Shown in pieces: positions 38,858 to 53,200 of a stretch of 64,000 bases of DNA (its first letter is position 1; every line of letters starts with the position of its first letter). The stretch is from Acanthochromis polyacanthus (taxonomy: Eukaryota; Chordata; Actinopteri; Pomacentridae), in assembly GCF_021347895.1 (NCBI RefSeq), contig NC_067135.1:24997847-25061846 (forward strand), written 5' to 3'. The translations under genes were made by a program, and so were the position numbers. A model generated the notes under the pieces. It was not told the DNA's origin and ran no database searches. It saw nothing but the letters and a program-made list of their open reading frames with translations.

Positions 38858-39080
38858 CAGCCATGGCCATAAGTTTGGACACAAGTACCATGACGCTTGT
38901 GAATCTTAGAAAATACCACAAAATTGTCACTTACAATATAAATACCAGTCATAGCCATCAACCAATTTCATTTTGGTTGATGGCTATGACTGGTATTTAT
39001 ATTGTAAGTGACAATTTTGTGGTATTTTCTACGATTCACAAGCGTCATGGTACTTGTGTCCAAACTTATGGCCATGGCTG
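38858..39080. mobile_element. Hairpin MITE of Tc1/mariner type
   Basis: A 223-bp nearly perfect palindrome starts CAGCCATGGCCATAAGTTTG and ends with its reverse complement, flanked by TA (38856-38857, 39081-39082). The centre is near 38970 with a loop of about 10 bases. Only a couple of positions break the pairing (for example TTAGAAAAT against ATTTTCTAC). The frame read through it is a by-product. It lies in the putative intron of the SAMD9-like gene. Confidence 0.93.
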
Positions 39081-39230
39081 TATAGTATTACTTTAAAAAT
39101 CAGTAAAATATACTGATGAATCACTAATTCTTAAAGCTTGAACGAATACTTGTGGGTGTTTTATTCTGTAATTATAAGCACTATATATTGATAATTATCA
39201 CAAAATGAATCGAGATTTTATCAACATTTA

Positions 39231-40865
<1,635 letters not shown>

Positions 40866-41970
40866 TATGTAAAATGATAACCAAAACTACAAAATAACTA
40901 CTTAATGGTCAGAAAAGTCTGGTATTCTTGAACTTTCTAGCCTCACAATTCCAATATTATGTCATGGCAAATTAAAATGAGCTTGTAGAAAATCCATCAG
41001 TTAATTTAATCTCTGGTGCTGATTAAACGTACAGTATGTCTGAGCAGCAGATTCATTTTTTGTTATTTTTTTCTAACAATTACAGTTTAAATATGCTGCT
41101 GCTGATTATTATAAAATTCTATTTGATTTCTAGAAATCATCTGTCAGTGATGTAATGTCAAATTTAACATATCACTGAGAAATTGCTTTTCAGCTTTGTA
41201 GTCATACACATGAATTAATCAGTTAATTTATTCAACAAGATGCCATGCAACTGGTTCCCACATTCTCAGAGGGAAAAAGTTCATCAGACTTGAAGGCATT
41301 TGCGTAAATGCTCACAAAACTAACAAATGGAAATGCTTAGGGGCTTTAAAGTTAATTGATTGATCATCATCTTAGTGTTGATTAGCACTAACACAAAGCA
41401 CAGCTGAGGGTAGCATAGTCAGAGTTTACATTTATAATGACATTCACTACCATAGTTACATTAACTTTAAATGAATGGTAAATCCAGTCTAGACATTGTT
41501 AATGTGGTAAATGACTATTCTAGCTGGAAATGGCTGATTTTTAATGGAATATCTCCATAGTGGTACAGAGGAACATTTCCAGCAACCATCACTCCTGTGT
41601 TCTAATGCTACATTGTGTTAGCTAATGGTGTTGAAAGGCTAATTGATGATCAGAAAACCCTTATGCAGTTATGTTAGCACGTGAATAGAAATGTGAGTTT
41701 TCATGGAAAATATGGGATTGTCTGGGTGACTCCAAATTTTTGACCGGTAGTGTACCTAGCACCATTTCACAATATATCTCACACACGTCAGTAATGGTGA
41801 AGGGAACAACAAAACCCTTCCTAAAAAAAAACTTTGACAGACCCAGGCTCAGAGAAGGCAGCCGTCTGCCTCGACCAGTTGGGGAGTTGGGAATAAAAAC
41901 AAGATAAGTGAATGATTGCATATTTTAACTGAAAATAAATAACACCAGTCTCTTATCATCTCCTCTTTAG
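40866..41970. other. Intron sequence with a Tc1-type terminus relic
   Basis: Mostly unassigned. ATTTTTGACCGGTAGTGTA at about 41736-41754 is the end of another Tc1-type element whose partner is lost. The minus-strand frame 41661-41921 crosses it and is not a gene. A good splice acceptor CTCCTCTTTAG ends at 41970. Confidence 0.5.
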
Positions 41971-42022
41971 GTATTTGAATGCTGCTGGACTATCTTCTTG
42001 AAGCAGACACACAACTTTTCTA

Positions 42023-44095
42023 ATGTTAAAATCAGAGGTTACAGTCATGGAACATAGCTCAACAGAAAATGACAGCAGTGATGAGGAAGAATTAACAGCA
42101 ACAGTTACAGATGACTTGGAAAGCCTTTGCCAGTACTTGCATCAAAACCAAAATTCCACCAATGCTCAGCTATTCTCTTTCCTGGCTCTACTGAATGCAT
42201 ATGTTCCTGAGTCTTACCTCCGGATGCACGAGTGCCAGCGAGTCCTTGGACCACCAGATCCCATCCATGGAGGCCCTCCTTTTAAAGAAAGAATGAAGCC
42301 TTTTACCGTCATTATCAACACATCCAATCCTGACAAAATACGTATGAATAAGCCAGAGATTGCACGGGAATTTGTCGACCGACTAGCACAGTTGGGGATT
42401 ACCAGAAGTACTACGGCAAAGAAATTAATGTCCTCACTTTGTGGAAATCTGCGTGAATCATATATAATCCAGTTTATCAGACATTTGCTGGTAAAGAGAG
42501 AAATGGGAGAGAAGGGTCTAGAGAAGTTCTCAGCATTGATTACAGATATATTGGAGAAAGAGAACTTCGATGACGCTATCTCTGTTTTGGAAACTGCATC
42601 GACTAAATTCAGTCGGAACGCCATTTTCCCACAAACAGTTTCTCGTCTGTATTACATCCATTGCTGTTGCTATGACAGAGCTGAAGAATGGGCAGAGATC
42701 GCCATTGAAAGAGCTCCATCCAGCTCTTACACGGCAGACACCCTCGGACAAGTCTATAAGAACCGTTTGATGAGGACAGCCTGGAAACGGCGTTATGTTA
42801 TATACATGGCCCAAATAGCCTTTGAAGCATTTAAAGATGTGGAGGAGAAAGCAGAAAGAGAAGAGGGTCCACAGATGGAAGGTGAAGAAGACGCTGCAAC
42901 ATTTTCAGAGTCCTTCAACAACAGAGGCCTGTTTGGTTTCATTCAAATCGCAAAGATTGTCTTTGGTAAACTTAAGGGGATCCTTCCTACAACTTTGCAT
43001 CCAAACTTGAAAATGGAAGTCGAAGACAAGTTTGCCTTTTTTGAATGGTATCTAACCTACTCCAAGACGAACATGACAACCACAGAGCCAGGTTACTTCT
43101 GGAAGGATGTTGCGCTCTGCTACAAATACTACACAACAAAAACGGCATCTGAATCCACCAGCTTTCCAGGTCTTCTCGATTGTCTCAATCACGGCCTTTT
43201 CACGTCAAAGGGAAGACGTGCCAGGTTTCAGGAGTCTGAGAAAACAGTGTCTGACCTCGAGGCCATCCGAGATGTCTTGAAAAGTGACTACGAGGAAAAT
43301 GACGATGTCAGAGTAGCTGAGAGGTACGTTCTCTCCAACATCCTCCTGAGCAACAAGAAGCCTGATTCTCCTCAGCTGACCCCGGTGACAGAACTCCAGG
43401 CGATACTTCACAGGTTCCTGGGCACCGAAGTTGGACGTCAAAGACCAGAGTTTTGTCTGTTGGTTCTGCTGTTGTTTTGGCCCAGGGAACAACCTGAGGT
43501 GACACAAGAGGAGGATGATGAAGTAGATCTAGACGTCACAGCAGAGGATTGGTCAGAAATCCCAGAGGATGAGGACACTGCTGAAGAAAATGTCCCAGAA
43601 GAAGAGTCTGCACATCAATCTCCTGAAATCATGCTTGATCCAGACCTGGGAGAGTATGTCACGCTAATGGAGAGAACATCTGAGGCAAAATATGCAAAGT
43701 ACCTCCGAGGCCGGTACCTGTTGACTCTGTTTTTCCTGGGAAAGGGCTCTGGACTGAGCAAGTGGATTCACAAATCAAGATTGGATGCAATTGTGGAAGA
43801 AAAGGTGGACAGGGAGATAGCTAATGAAGAGCATGAAAAGAACACGAAGAAAGTGAGACGGATCAATGAGATCTGGTGCAATGGGGAAGTGTGGCATATC
43901 CCACAAATCAAAAACATCCTCCTCCCAGTCCGAGTGGAACAGGAAGTGTTTGTTTGTGCAGGGGGACAGAGAATAAAGGCCAGAGTAGAAGCTAAACCAG
44001 ACGGTTCAGGACTGAGCCCGATGCTTCACTATCTCGGCTTCACCATCCAGGGTCCTGTCGTCTTCAAAGTAGAAGCTCCTCAGAATGGACAATAA
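42023..44095 (+). CDS. SAMD9/SAMD9L-like protein, C-terminal part only
   Basis: The 690-residue frame matches the C-terminal half of SAMD9-type proteins, interferon-linked antiviral and translation-control factors of the cytosol. Visible blocks: LLNAYVPESYL near residue 60, LGPPDPIHGGPPFKERM near 80-95, a region of tetratricopeptide-like helices (about 170-270), an acidic linker (about 500-545, many Asp/Glu) and a C-terminal OB-fold-like part (about 600-690). Full-length relatives are about 1,500 residues and begin with a SAM domain, an AlbA-like nuclease-type domain, a SIR2-like part and a P-loop NTPase. All of these are absent here. A stop lies in frame at 41999-42001 and a splice acceptor at 41970, so translation starts at 42023 or at the Met eleven codons later... 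the second Met (MEHSSTE) is also possible. The frame is undamaged over 2 kb, which argues for use or a recent origin. Confidence 0.78.
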   Translation: MLKSEVTVMEHSSTENDSSDEEELTATVTDDLESLCQYLHQNQNSTNAQLFSFLALLNAYVPESYLRMHECQRVLGPPDPIHGGPPFKERMKPFTVIINTSNPDKIRMNKPEIAREFVDRLAQLGITRSTTAKKLMSSLCGNLRESYIIQFIRHLLVKREMGEKGLEKFSALITDILEKENFDDAISVLETASTKFSRNAIFPQTVSRLYYIHCCCYDRAEEWAEIAIERAPSSSYTADTLGQVYKNRLMRTAWKRRYVIYMAQIAFEAFKDVEEKAEREEGPQMEGEEDAATFSESFNNRGLFGFIQIAKIVFGKLKGILPTTLHPNLKMEVEDKFAFFEWYLTYSKTNMTTTEPGYFWKDVALCYKYYTTKTASESTSFPGLLDCLNHGLFTSKGRRARFQESEKTVSDLEAIRDVLKSDYEENDDVRVAERYVLSNILLSNKKPDSPQLTPVTELQAILHRFLGTEVGRQRPEFCLLVLLLFWPREQPEVTQEEDDEVDLDVTAEDWSEIPEDEDTAEENVPEEESAHQSPEIMLDPDLGEYVTLMERTSEAKYAKYLRGRYLLTLFFLGKGSGLSKWIHKSRLDAIVEEKVDREIANEEHEKNTKKVRRINEIWCNGEVWHIPQIKNILLPVRVEQEVFVCAGGQRIKARVEAKPDGSGLSPMLHYLGFTIQGPVVFKVEAPQNGQ

Positions 44096-45730
44096 CTGCT
44101 TTGGGACTTTGGAACCTTAACTTGACAACATTATATACTTAAACGCTCAAGTTGAAGGTTTGCAGTAACATCTAGCGCCATCACGCTCTAAGTGTTGCTA
44201 AAAATGATTGATTTAGGGGCAGAAAGTTAAACAGAATCAAACTATGGTGTTGTGTCTTAAACTGTTACTCACAAAGGCATGATGTGTCATTGTGTTTCTT
44301 TAAATTTGCTGCATTATTGGCTGATGACTGTGTAAAACATGTTCTTTCAAATTAATAATTCCACATCTGCAGAAATGTATAGATATTGATGATAAGATAA
44401 AGATAAAGAGACTTTATTGTCATTGTGCAGAAGTACAACGAAATGTGTCAGATATATTAGTTGTGACGGTTAGGATTTAGTTTTTTTAATATTTCTATTA
44501 AACATACTGCTGGTTTAACACTTATTTACACATTACTAAAGTGAACAAACAGGCTCAAAATGACATTTGGTTTGTTAAGGTGTGATTAATGATTAAGTCT
44601 GAATCTGATGTGATGATGAATCAACAAAGGCGCTATTTTTCCTAGTACATGATTTTCACATATTTGTTTTTGTATAAATATTAAATTTATTAAAATTATT
44701 GGGAAATTCTGCAAAGTTTTCATGTATTTTTTGTGACTGTATTCTTCTTATTTTAATGTGTTGTGTGGATGCTGTTCTTTAGGCAATAATATTGATGGGA
44801 TTATTTATATTTTATGGTAAAAGTACGAATACAAACACAAGAATATCGCATCAGAGATGTTTGTAAAAAAACACAGTTTTTACAGCATTCAAATCAGTTA
44901 AAAATACAGTTATTTTACTGAAATTTGAAAGAAAAATTATGAAAAATGGTCAGGAACTGTTTGCTAATTACACATTTTGTCCAAATGTAGGCAGCTGAGG
45001 CCTATTTGGACTCATCTAATCAGACTTCATGTATTAACCTGTAAAAGAGCATTTCTCCACCTGCAGACCCTGTAGTTACACCAGCCGTTCATGGAAAGGG
45101 AATCTCTCTTTGAATTGCCTTTCCCGAGGTTTCTTCCCATTTTCCTGCCAGGCCTCAGGGTTTTGGGGAGTTTTTTCTTGTCTTCTTAGAGAGCTTGGGC
45201 TGGTCAGGAGCTGCAGACGTGGACCACTGGACTTCTTTTAAAACAACTTGAAACTGAATTTGTTAATTAACAATAAAAAATAAATAAATTTGGATTCCAT
45301 GAAAGCTCAGGGAACTGATATTTTCTATATATTGCAGATTGTCTGAATTAGATAAAGGTTTTACTTTTTTTACATCGTCAGAAACGAGGAGACAGGAAAT
45401 GACATCGTATCTACTAGTTTCTGCCACTTTGGACTGAATCCACTAACGACCTATCAGACGTCTGATCAGCTGATCTGGTTGGATTTAGTTCAGATACAAA
45501 CACCAACATTTTTCTGGACTGCTGGTTGTCAGGTTTGTTTCCTCCTTCAGCTACAGACATCTGGAAGAAGAGTTCAACATGTAAGGAGGAGTTTTACTGC
45601 TTTTATCTCCTTTTCTTCTGCATTATGACTTTACTGCAGCTGGCATGAAAATATGTGGTCTTGTTCTCTGCAGCACTGCCTCAGTCCAACGCTCAGCTCA
45701 CCATTTGCTCTGGAATATTCACGTCTTTAA
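44096..45730. other. 3' flank with LINE tail fragments
   Basis: GACTTTATTGTCATTGTGCAGAAGTACAACGAAATG (about 44410-44445) and the block GAGGTTTCTTCCCATTTTCCTGCC...TTAGAGAGCTTGGGCTGGTCAG (about 45126-45208) are ends of fish LINEs. The rest is unassigned. A possible donor (ACAT|GTAAGG) lies near 45578 but no gene is supported. Confidence 0.5.
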
Positions 45731-46206
45731 CCCTCATGTTGTCCCTTGTGTCAAAATGTGGGGGAAAAAAATATTTTCACAGTGTAATTTCTGATGTCCG
45801 CATTTTCAACATTTTGGGAAATCTTTGAACATTTTTTGGTGGAAAAAAAATGTTTAAAAATGTTTAAGAACATTCACAAAAAAAATCAGAAAAATCCCCA
45901 AAATTTTGTTGGATTTTGGTTGATTTCTTCTTAAAGAAAATATTAAAAAATTTACCTATATATATGTAATCATTTTTAGATATTTTTAAGGAGTTTTTGG
46001 AAGAGTTTTACTCATTTTCTGAAAATATTTACAATTTTCTTGCCAGATTTGGGGGATTTTTTCGAAATAAAACTTTTGAAAGAATTATTGGAATTTTCTT
46101 CCTGAAGGTTTTGAAAATTTTCAGAATTTTTTTGCTGGTTTTTTTGGATTTTTTTCAGACAAGGAAACAATATTTTTGGTGCCTGTAAATGAGGACAACA
46201 GGAGGG
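45731..46206. mobile_element. piggyBac-like MITE
   Basis: The ends CCCTCATGTTGTCC and GGACAACAGGAGGG are inverted and flanked by TTAA on both sides (45727-45730, 46207-46210), the target of piggyBac-type elements. The 476-bp interior is A/T-rich with TTTTTGG and AAAATTTT words and no transposase. The frame at 45997-46188 is low-complexity noise. Confidence 0.8.
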
Positions 46207-46210
46207 TTAA

Positions 46211-46955
46211 CAAACTGTCTTCATAGCTGCTGTTATACTGACATCTGCTGGACAAACACAACAACTACACTGTACATAAAGAGAAACAGCTGGCTTCAGA
46301 AACAGGATTTAAAAGAGTTACTGGGTCAACCAAGTGTTTGATGCATTTTGAGAATAAACTCAGTGTTTCTGTGCTTTTCTTTGATATGAGGTTATTTTAT
46401 CGTCCTTCCTGCATATTCACACCATCAGGTTAAAGTGATCCTCTAAACAGCTCAGCAGGAAAGATGCAGCTGAACACTTGTGCAGAGATTCAAGGTAGAG
46501 AATCCAAACAGTCTTCATCTTCTCCTTTAAAGTCTTGTCTCACACTGGCAGCTCTGTCTCCACTGCATAGATACTGTCTGCAGCACAGGTGGGACACCTG
46601 GATGAGGAAGCTTCAAAATTCTTCAACCAGTCAGGAGGTCAGTGGGAGGCTGAGTGATGGAAACTCTTCACTACAATAATGGATCCAACAGCTCTGAGGA
46701 CAGTTCATATTTAACATCTCTCAGCTGTTAACTGCCTCATATTGGAACAGTGTACAGGTCAGACTAATAAACTGCAGCTTGTTTCAACATGTTAACATCT
46801 ATCTCAGAATGTGCACAACTCTTAGCGTAAACTGAACACACATCATGTACATATGCTGCGTTCCAAATCATTTCCTTCTTTTCACTTCCACTCTGAACTC
46901 CAGCTGTCCTCACAAAGTCCTCATTGTTTCCTGCAGCACAGATACAACTAATAAT
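46211..46955. other. Unassigned intergenic sequence
   Basis: No repeat or gene recognised. The short frame 46464-46679 has no domain or splice support. Confidence 0.3.
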
Positions 46956-47815
46956 CAGGGGCGGACTGGGGGGTAAAAGTGGCCTGGGAGACATGGACAG
47001 ACCGGCCCATTTCATGTGTGGTATGGCAACCAACCAGCCAGCAACACAAGTTTCATGTTCCTGAGTTCCTCGCTGAAAAAAGGAGCAATTTGGACCATAA
47101 TCGTATAATAATAATTAACCTTAAGCTTTAAGTAGCTTACTGTAAAATAATTGCAGGTATATTGTGATTTTATAGCATGTTGATACAATAGAATTTAGCT
47201 TACCTATTTCCCAGCCTGTTAGTGATGCCACCTGTCTATACTATGAGTAAACTACTAGAGGGCAACTTAATACAACAATAAGTTCATTTCACAAAGTTTG
47301 CTTTATTTAAAAATCGATGAACAATATAGATGTAAATATTATTTCTATATATATTATAGATAAATAACAAACTACACAGCAAGCAACTATACAAACAACT
47401 ATATACAATCATGTGATAACTTATCCTTTATATAAAATAACAACTATGCAGCAATTATACAAACAACTATATACAATATGAAAACTTATAGTTAGTTATA
47501 CCTTAACCTTTGTCAGTCAGTTGTGTTCAAATGTTCACAACCATCCACAATGTGGATTACAGTCCTCTCCGGGGTCCCCTCTGGAACACATGCCGGCCTA
47601 CATGGGTGAGAGACACAACATTACATTAGCTATAATAACACATCATCCCGTCCTGAAACCTTGGTTAAAACTAATAGGTCACATTTTAAATGTTAGTTCA
47701 AGAGTCTGTAACAATACGTCAATCACTAAAGATTGGTAAGTAGTTAAGTCACACACTAAAAGCAATGTGAATAGAAATATTATTACCTCATTCAGTGAGC
47801 AGTTTCTGCAGGAGC

Positions 47816-48068
47816 TCACTTTTCTCTGCCACTCCGTTTATTATTTTTTTCTGTATCCAGCATCTTTAAAATATCTGTTTGAGTAGCCATGAGCATGAAA
47901 GCCTGTAGGTCCTGTTGAGAGAGAGAGCTTCTCAGCCTGTTTTTAATGTATTTCAGGGTTGAAAAGCTTCTCTCACAAACTACTTGTGTGACAGACAGGG
48001 TAAGCAGGAACTTGTTTGCCAGACCAATGACATGGTCTGCATCTGTGAGGAGGTTGTACTGCCTCAGG
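47816..48068 (-). pseudogene. hAT transposase C-terminus (dimerisation domain)
   Basis: Minus-strand translation gives LLTLSVTQVVCERSFSTLKY then IKNRLRSSLSQQDLQAFMLM, the hallmark hAT C-terminal dimerisation region (C-ERSFS-LK and NRLR blocks). The frame continues upstream only into the inserted long inverted repeat, so the gene is disrupted at 48068. The matching upstream part is at 63645-64000. Confidence 0.88.
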
Positions 48069-50612
48069 CAACCCAGTCTCACATCAAATTGTGACATAGT
48101 CACGTTTGTCCACAATGCAAAACGTTACAATCTCACAATTTTGGCCTGAAAATTGTGAGATGCTCACGTTTTTTCCCGCAATTCTTTTCTATGGGTCTGA
48201 CGAAGGGTCATGTGACTGCTTGCTGCAGGCTTCTCAAAATGAAAACATGGCGGCTATTCCTTTTATTTTCCGTGGAAAATGCATTATTTTAAGATAGTTT
48301 GGACAGAAAAAAACATTTTGATTACATTTTTAGCGAGAAATATATATAACACTTTCACATTATCCATTCAGTTGTTGGAAATGATCTTTGGTTTGGTTTG
48401 TTTTTACGCTGAATTTCACTTCACGGCATTAAATTGTGACAGTGTCACATTTTGTGCGTTATGTTGGTTGATTAGGACGCTGCCAAAAACGAAAACAAGC
48501 GGTGTGTTTATTTTTGTATTGTTGCATTGTGTAATTTTTTGAGTTGTTAAATCATTTTTGTAACTCTTGGTGATTACTGCTAGTTACTGAGATGTCTTCC
48601 CCGGCCGTTCATTAGTTGACGCGCTTCGCTCCCTTGTTAACAAGTTGCATTTCAATGATCCACAAGTCGCTCGTTGTCAATGCAAACAACCGTATTTATT
48701 TCCATGAACGTGCTTTTGTTCATTTGTTGAGCTCATCCATACACCAGTCAGCGCACAGCGATCTAAAAACTTTATTCCTGCCCACAAGATCCCCCTCTCT
48801 TTCTTTAGCCCGTGGAAGCGTCCATAGCAACCGCCATAGCAACGGTGGGAAAGGTAACAGTTCCACTCCGAGACGTGAAAGATTCATCGTAATAACAAAC
48901 CAGAGATCATACACAAGAACTGAACGAATATTGTGAAATTAAAATGTATATTTTTTGGTGTCGCTGTAATGCCTGAGGCTTTGCTGCTGTCCGCTTCCTG
49001 ACCGTGGTCGGCAAAATACAGGGGAGAACGACGTGCAGAACCCGCTGCACCTTTCTTCTTCGGTGGTGTCTGTGTAAAACAATGTCCAACATGCAAACAG
49101 CACACCTAGCGCCATGAAGCACAAAATGCAGGTGTAAATCAATGACATCTTACAATTACAATGTCCTGTCTTTTAAATAATAAAGACACATATATAAAGA
49201 ACTTTACATAAGTTTGTTTGTTTGTTTTATTAAGATCCCCTGTCAGCTTTTGCAAAGCAGCGGCTATTCTTCCTGGGGTCTTCATAATTTCATTTGTGAC
49301 AACATCAAAAAGCAACATGTACACAAAATACATACAAATCAAATTACAAAATACATAAACAATACATACAAAAATACACGTATACAATACAAATAACATG
49401 CATATACAAAACCTGTACTAACCAAAAGCATACCGAAAAAAGCATCATTTTTTAAAAAATATTTTGGATTTCGATTAATTAGACAATGAACAAATTGACG
49501 TAATTTCCTGGTGGGTGTGTTTATCCAGCCTATTAAACACTTTTTTCCCTATGAAATAAAGTACAATCCATACATCATGGTCCGGTGTTCATTGTTTGTT
49601 TTGTTCACTGACATAGTGCAATAAAGTTTTGTTTTTTAAACCATCCAGTACCGTAATGAATATTGAATGAATATGGCATCTCGTTTACATCTCTAATTAA
49701 GGAGCAAGAAATTTACTGACGTTGATTTATGATTCAAGACAAGCAGAGGACACACTGTGTGCCCCTTTAATGTCCAAAAGGCCAATTAAGGTCAAAATCT
49801 CACAGATTCTTTGACCGATTTGGACCAACCTGCACATGTTTGATATTGGGTCCTAAAGCAATACTGGTGTACGTTTTCAGACCACTAGGACCTACAACGG
49901 CAAAATAGGAGCAAAGAAGACACTGGAACAGGGGCCTTTGTTAAAATGAATGAGAAACAGTGTGAGAACATCAATCAAAGTGCACCAAAGTGCATAAAGT
50001 CATAGAACAGGGTGTGCTGAATGCTCTGGGAGCAAGTCTGCAGTGAAAACACCTTTGAAGGGGTCAAGGGTCACTAAATCTGAAGACTTCAAATGAAGGA
50101 GACATTTTGTGCAACATATCAAGTATCATAAAAGTCATTCCCAGTGGAATTCAAGTCTGATATTGTGTGGGCCTGTTCAGAGCAGTCACATGAAGCACCG
50201 TACCTGTTTTCAAGGGTCTAGCTCCATGGGAACTTGCTTTTTTCAGCAGTGAGGCCTGCTAGTAGTGATGAAGCCTGAGGCCTTCAAACATGTAAAAATC
50301 ATTCCTGCTCGGTCATTTTTGGGTCTAGTGACACCAAATCGGACACGCTCCTATTAGACCACCTCCTGACCTTGCATATTTTTTTTCAGAGAGTTAGCTC
50401 AAAAGGAGCCCGACCACGGTCCTGTTTCTGACTCTACGGTTAACCCTTTCATGTCCAAATGCTTCAAAACGGGCTAAAAAGGTCAAAATCTCACACATTC
50501 CTTAACCAATTTGGACCAAACTGCACAGGTTCTAGATATAGAGGCTAATGTGAACGCTCATGCACGTTTCAGACCTCCAGGAGCCCTGAAGAAGGAATGA
50601 GGGCCAAAAAAA
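48069..50612 (+). repeat. Left arm of the long inverted repeat
   Basis: Pairs with the right arm from the tip to about GAGGGCCAAAAA (50612). It keeps the uninterrupted retroviral target (near 49478-49492, ATTAATTAGACAATG). It lacks about 320 bases that the right arm has at 61957-62278. Frames at 48106-48297, 48279-48542 and 48616-48936 recur in the other arm but show no domain and are not called. Confidence 0.88.
49205..49420 (-). mobile_element. LINE-like 3' tail inside the left arm
   Basis: On the minus strand, GACCCCAGGAAGAATAGCC, GCTGACAGGGGATCTTAATA and an AAAC-repeat tail follow one another, as in the 3' end of a fish LINE. The same block is in the right arm at about 62310-62500, so it was captured before the arms were duplicated. 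Confidence 0.5.
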
Positions 50613-52922
50613 ACCAAAGTGCATTTTTTCAGTTATCTATACTTCTATCCATGGTTGTGCTGTTTTCATAGAGGCACACAACTTTATATTGCAGTAAAAA
50701 CAATGAGCCCAGGGGGATTTAAAATACGACTGGAGCAACTAGAAACTACTTCAGGGAGTTAATGACACACCAGCATAGCAACACAACTACAGCAACAACA
50801 AATACCACAACATCTACAGAGAAAAATATCATTATTGCTCTCCTTATTATTACAAAATATACAGACTCTTTATATATAAGGAACCATAAACACGCTAAAG
50901 ACACAATAAAGTAGCCAAAAAAGGTAATGAATAAAGTTTCACACAAACAGACATAAGTTTTGTGTGTGTGGGCAAAGTGTTCTTTTCAGAGTCAGTCAGC
51001 GCAGCACAGTGAGGTGCACCAAAGAAAATTAATGATAAAATGATGACTAAATGCTGAGATGTTATGATGAATAAAACAAAGAGCTTTCAGTGATGGAATA
51101 TTCTTTTCCACTTGTACAATGACTGCAAGGAAATTGTGCTGCAACCAAACAGCAAACTCTTTGAATGAACAATAAAGGCAACATGGAAATGCAGAAAATT
51201 ACAGTTTGTCAAACGTCTGCTTGAGGCTGCTTCAAAAACGAGTTAATCTCTATGGATCCCTGCGTTAAAATGTCCAAGTTTACAGCAGTCTTTTTTGCTC
51301 CTATTTTGCCGTTGTAGGTCCTGGTGGTCTGAAAACGTACACCAGTATTTCTTTAGGACCCAATATCAAGCATGTGCAGGCTGGTCCAAATCGGTAAAAG
51401 AATCTGTGAGATTTTGACCTTAATTGGCCTTTTCGACATTAAAGGGGCACACTTCCAAACTTCAACATGGTACCATCTGGCCCCCTGTTGATCTAGGAGG
51501 CTGATACTGTGTATACCGACTCACAGGGGGCCCTAGTACTTGTGGTTAAAATTTTGTCCCGTTCGGGTAAAAAATGAGGGTGAGGGTCAAATTCCACTGG
51601 CAGAAGGCTCTCAGGGTCAATAAGTCTAACAAGACCTGATTTTTCCAACATGAACACTTGGTCAGATTTTTCTAGTGGGACCCTGGGGCTGATCTTTTAC
51701 TATGTTATACTAGGCTATATTTGGAGCTGAACTGTGCTGGTTTGGAGTCTCTATGACCTTCCTGTGACCCCTGGCGCAGGGTCAAAATGTCACATTTTTG
51801 GACATTGAAGCACCATAAATTAGTAATTTTTACATCAAATGAGCTGAAACTTTTAGGGGTGATTTAAGTGACCTTGGTGAACAATTGATTTGAAGCACAA
51901 GTCTCTAGGTCATTCCTGGAGCTACTTCCGGTTTGGGAGGGGCTAGCAAAACAGTTCCAGTGGATTTAGATTTTAGATGTTTCAGAGGTACCAGATCCCA
52001 GGTTTCAGCTCTCTGAGTGTAACAGAAGAGAAATGAGAGCAAAAGAGGGACAACTATTGAAAAACGTGATTTTTTGGCCCTCATTCCTTCTTCAGGGCCC
52101 CTGGAGGTCTGAAACTTGCATGAGCGTTCACATTAGCCTCTATATCTAGAACCTGTGCAGTTTGGTCCAAATTGTTTAAGGAATGTGTGAGATTTTGACC
52201 TTTTTAGCCCGTTTTGAAGCATTTGGACATGAAAGGGTTAACCGTAGAGTCAGAAACAGGACTGTGGTCGGGCCCCTTTTGAGCTAACTCTCTGAAAAAA
52301 AATATGCAAGGTCAGGACGTGGTCTAGTAGGAGCGTGTCCGATTTGGTGTCACTAGACCCAAAAATGACCGAGCAGGAATGTTTTTTACATGTTTGAAGG
52401 CCTCAGGCTTCACACTACTAGCAGGCCTCACTGCTGAAAAAAGCAGGTTCCCATGGAGCTAGACCCTTGTAAACAGATACGGTGCTTCATGTGACTGCTC
52501 TGAATAGTCCCACACAATATCAGACTTGAATTCCACTGGGAATGACTTTTATGATACTTGATATGTTGCACAAAATGTCTCCTTCATTTGAAGTCTTCAG
52601 ATTTAGTGACCCTTGACCCCTTCAAAGGTGTTTTCACTGCAGACTTGCTCTCAGAGCATTCAGCACACCCTGTTCTATGACTTTATGCACTTTGGTGCAC
52701 TTTGATTGATGTTCTCACACTGTTTCTCATTCATTTTAACAAAGGCCCCTGTTCCAGTGTCTTCTTTGCTCCTATTTTGCCGTTGTAGGTCCTAGTGGTC
52801 TGAAAACGTACACCAGTATTGCTTTAGGACCCAATATCAAACATGTGCAGGTTGGTCCAAATCGGTCAAAGAATCTGTGAGATTTTGACCTTAATTGGCC
52901 TTTTGGACATTAAAGGGGCACA
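49757..52922. repeat. ~160-bp internal modules, five copies in two orientations
   Basis: Related modules lie at about 49757-49921 and 50446-50605 (forward) and at 51292-51455, 52075-52245 and 52764-52922 (reverse). Shared words are GGTCAAAATCTCACA, GATTTGGACCAA or ATTTGGACCAA, and CTGCACA. The first and last are near identical mirror copies, as are the second and fourth; the third is unpaired. Confidence 0.75.
50613..52070. other. Loop between the arms
   Basis: About 1.46 kb with no significant reading frame. It contains an unpaired copy of a ~160-bp internal module (51292-51455). A promoter or RNA gene is not evident. Confidence 0.6.
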
Positions 52923-53200
52923 CAGTGTGTCCTCTGCTTGTCTTGAATCATAAATCAACGTCAGTAAATTTCTTGCTCCTTAATTAGAGATGTAAACGAG
53001 ATGCCATATTCATTCAATATTCATTACGGTACTGGATGGTTTAAAAAACAAAACTTTATTGCACTATGTCAGTGAACAAAACAAACAATGAACACCGGAC
53101 CATGATGTATGGATTGTACTTTATTTCATAGGGAAAAAAGTGTTTAATAGGCTGGATAAACACACCCACCAGGAAATTACGTCAATTTGTTCATTGTCTA

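Noticed and set aside
38863..39096. 77-codon frame across the hairpin MITE
   Set aside because: It reads through a palindrome; no protein family resemblance.
45997..46188. 63-codon frame in the piggyBac-like MITE
   Set aside because: Low-complexity Phe/Lys sequence within a non-coding element.
48106..48936. Open frames of 63-106 codons conserved in both arms of the long inverted repeat
   Set aside because: Conservation follows from the arm duplication; no domain, start context or codon bias supports coding.
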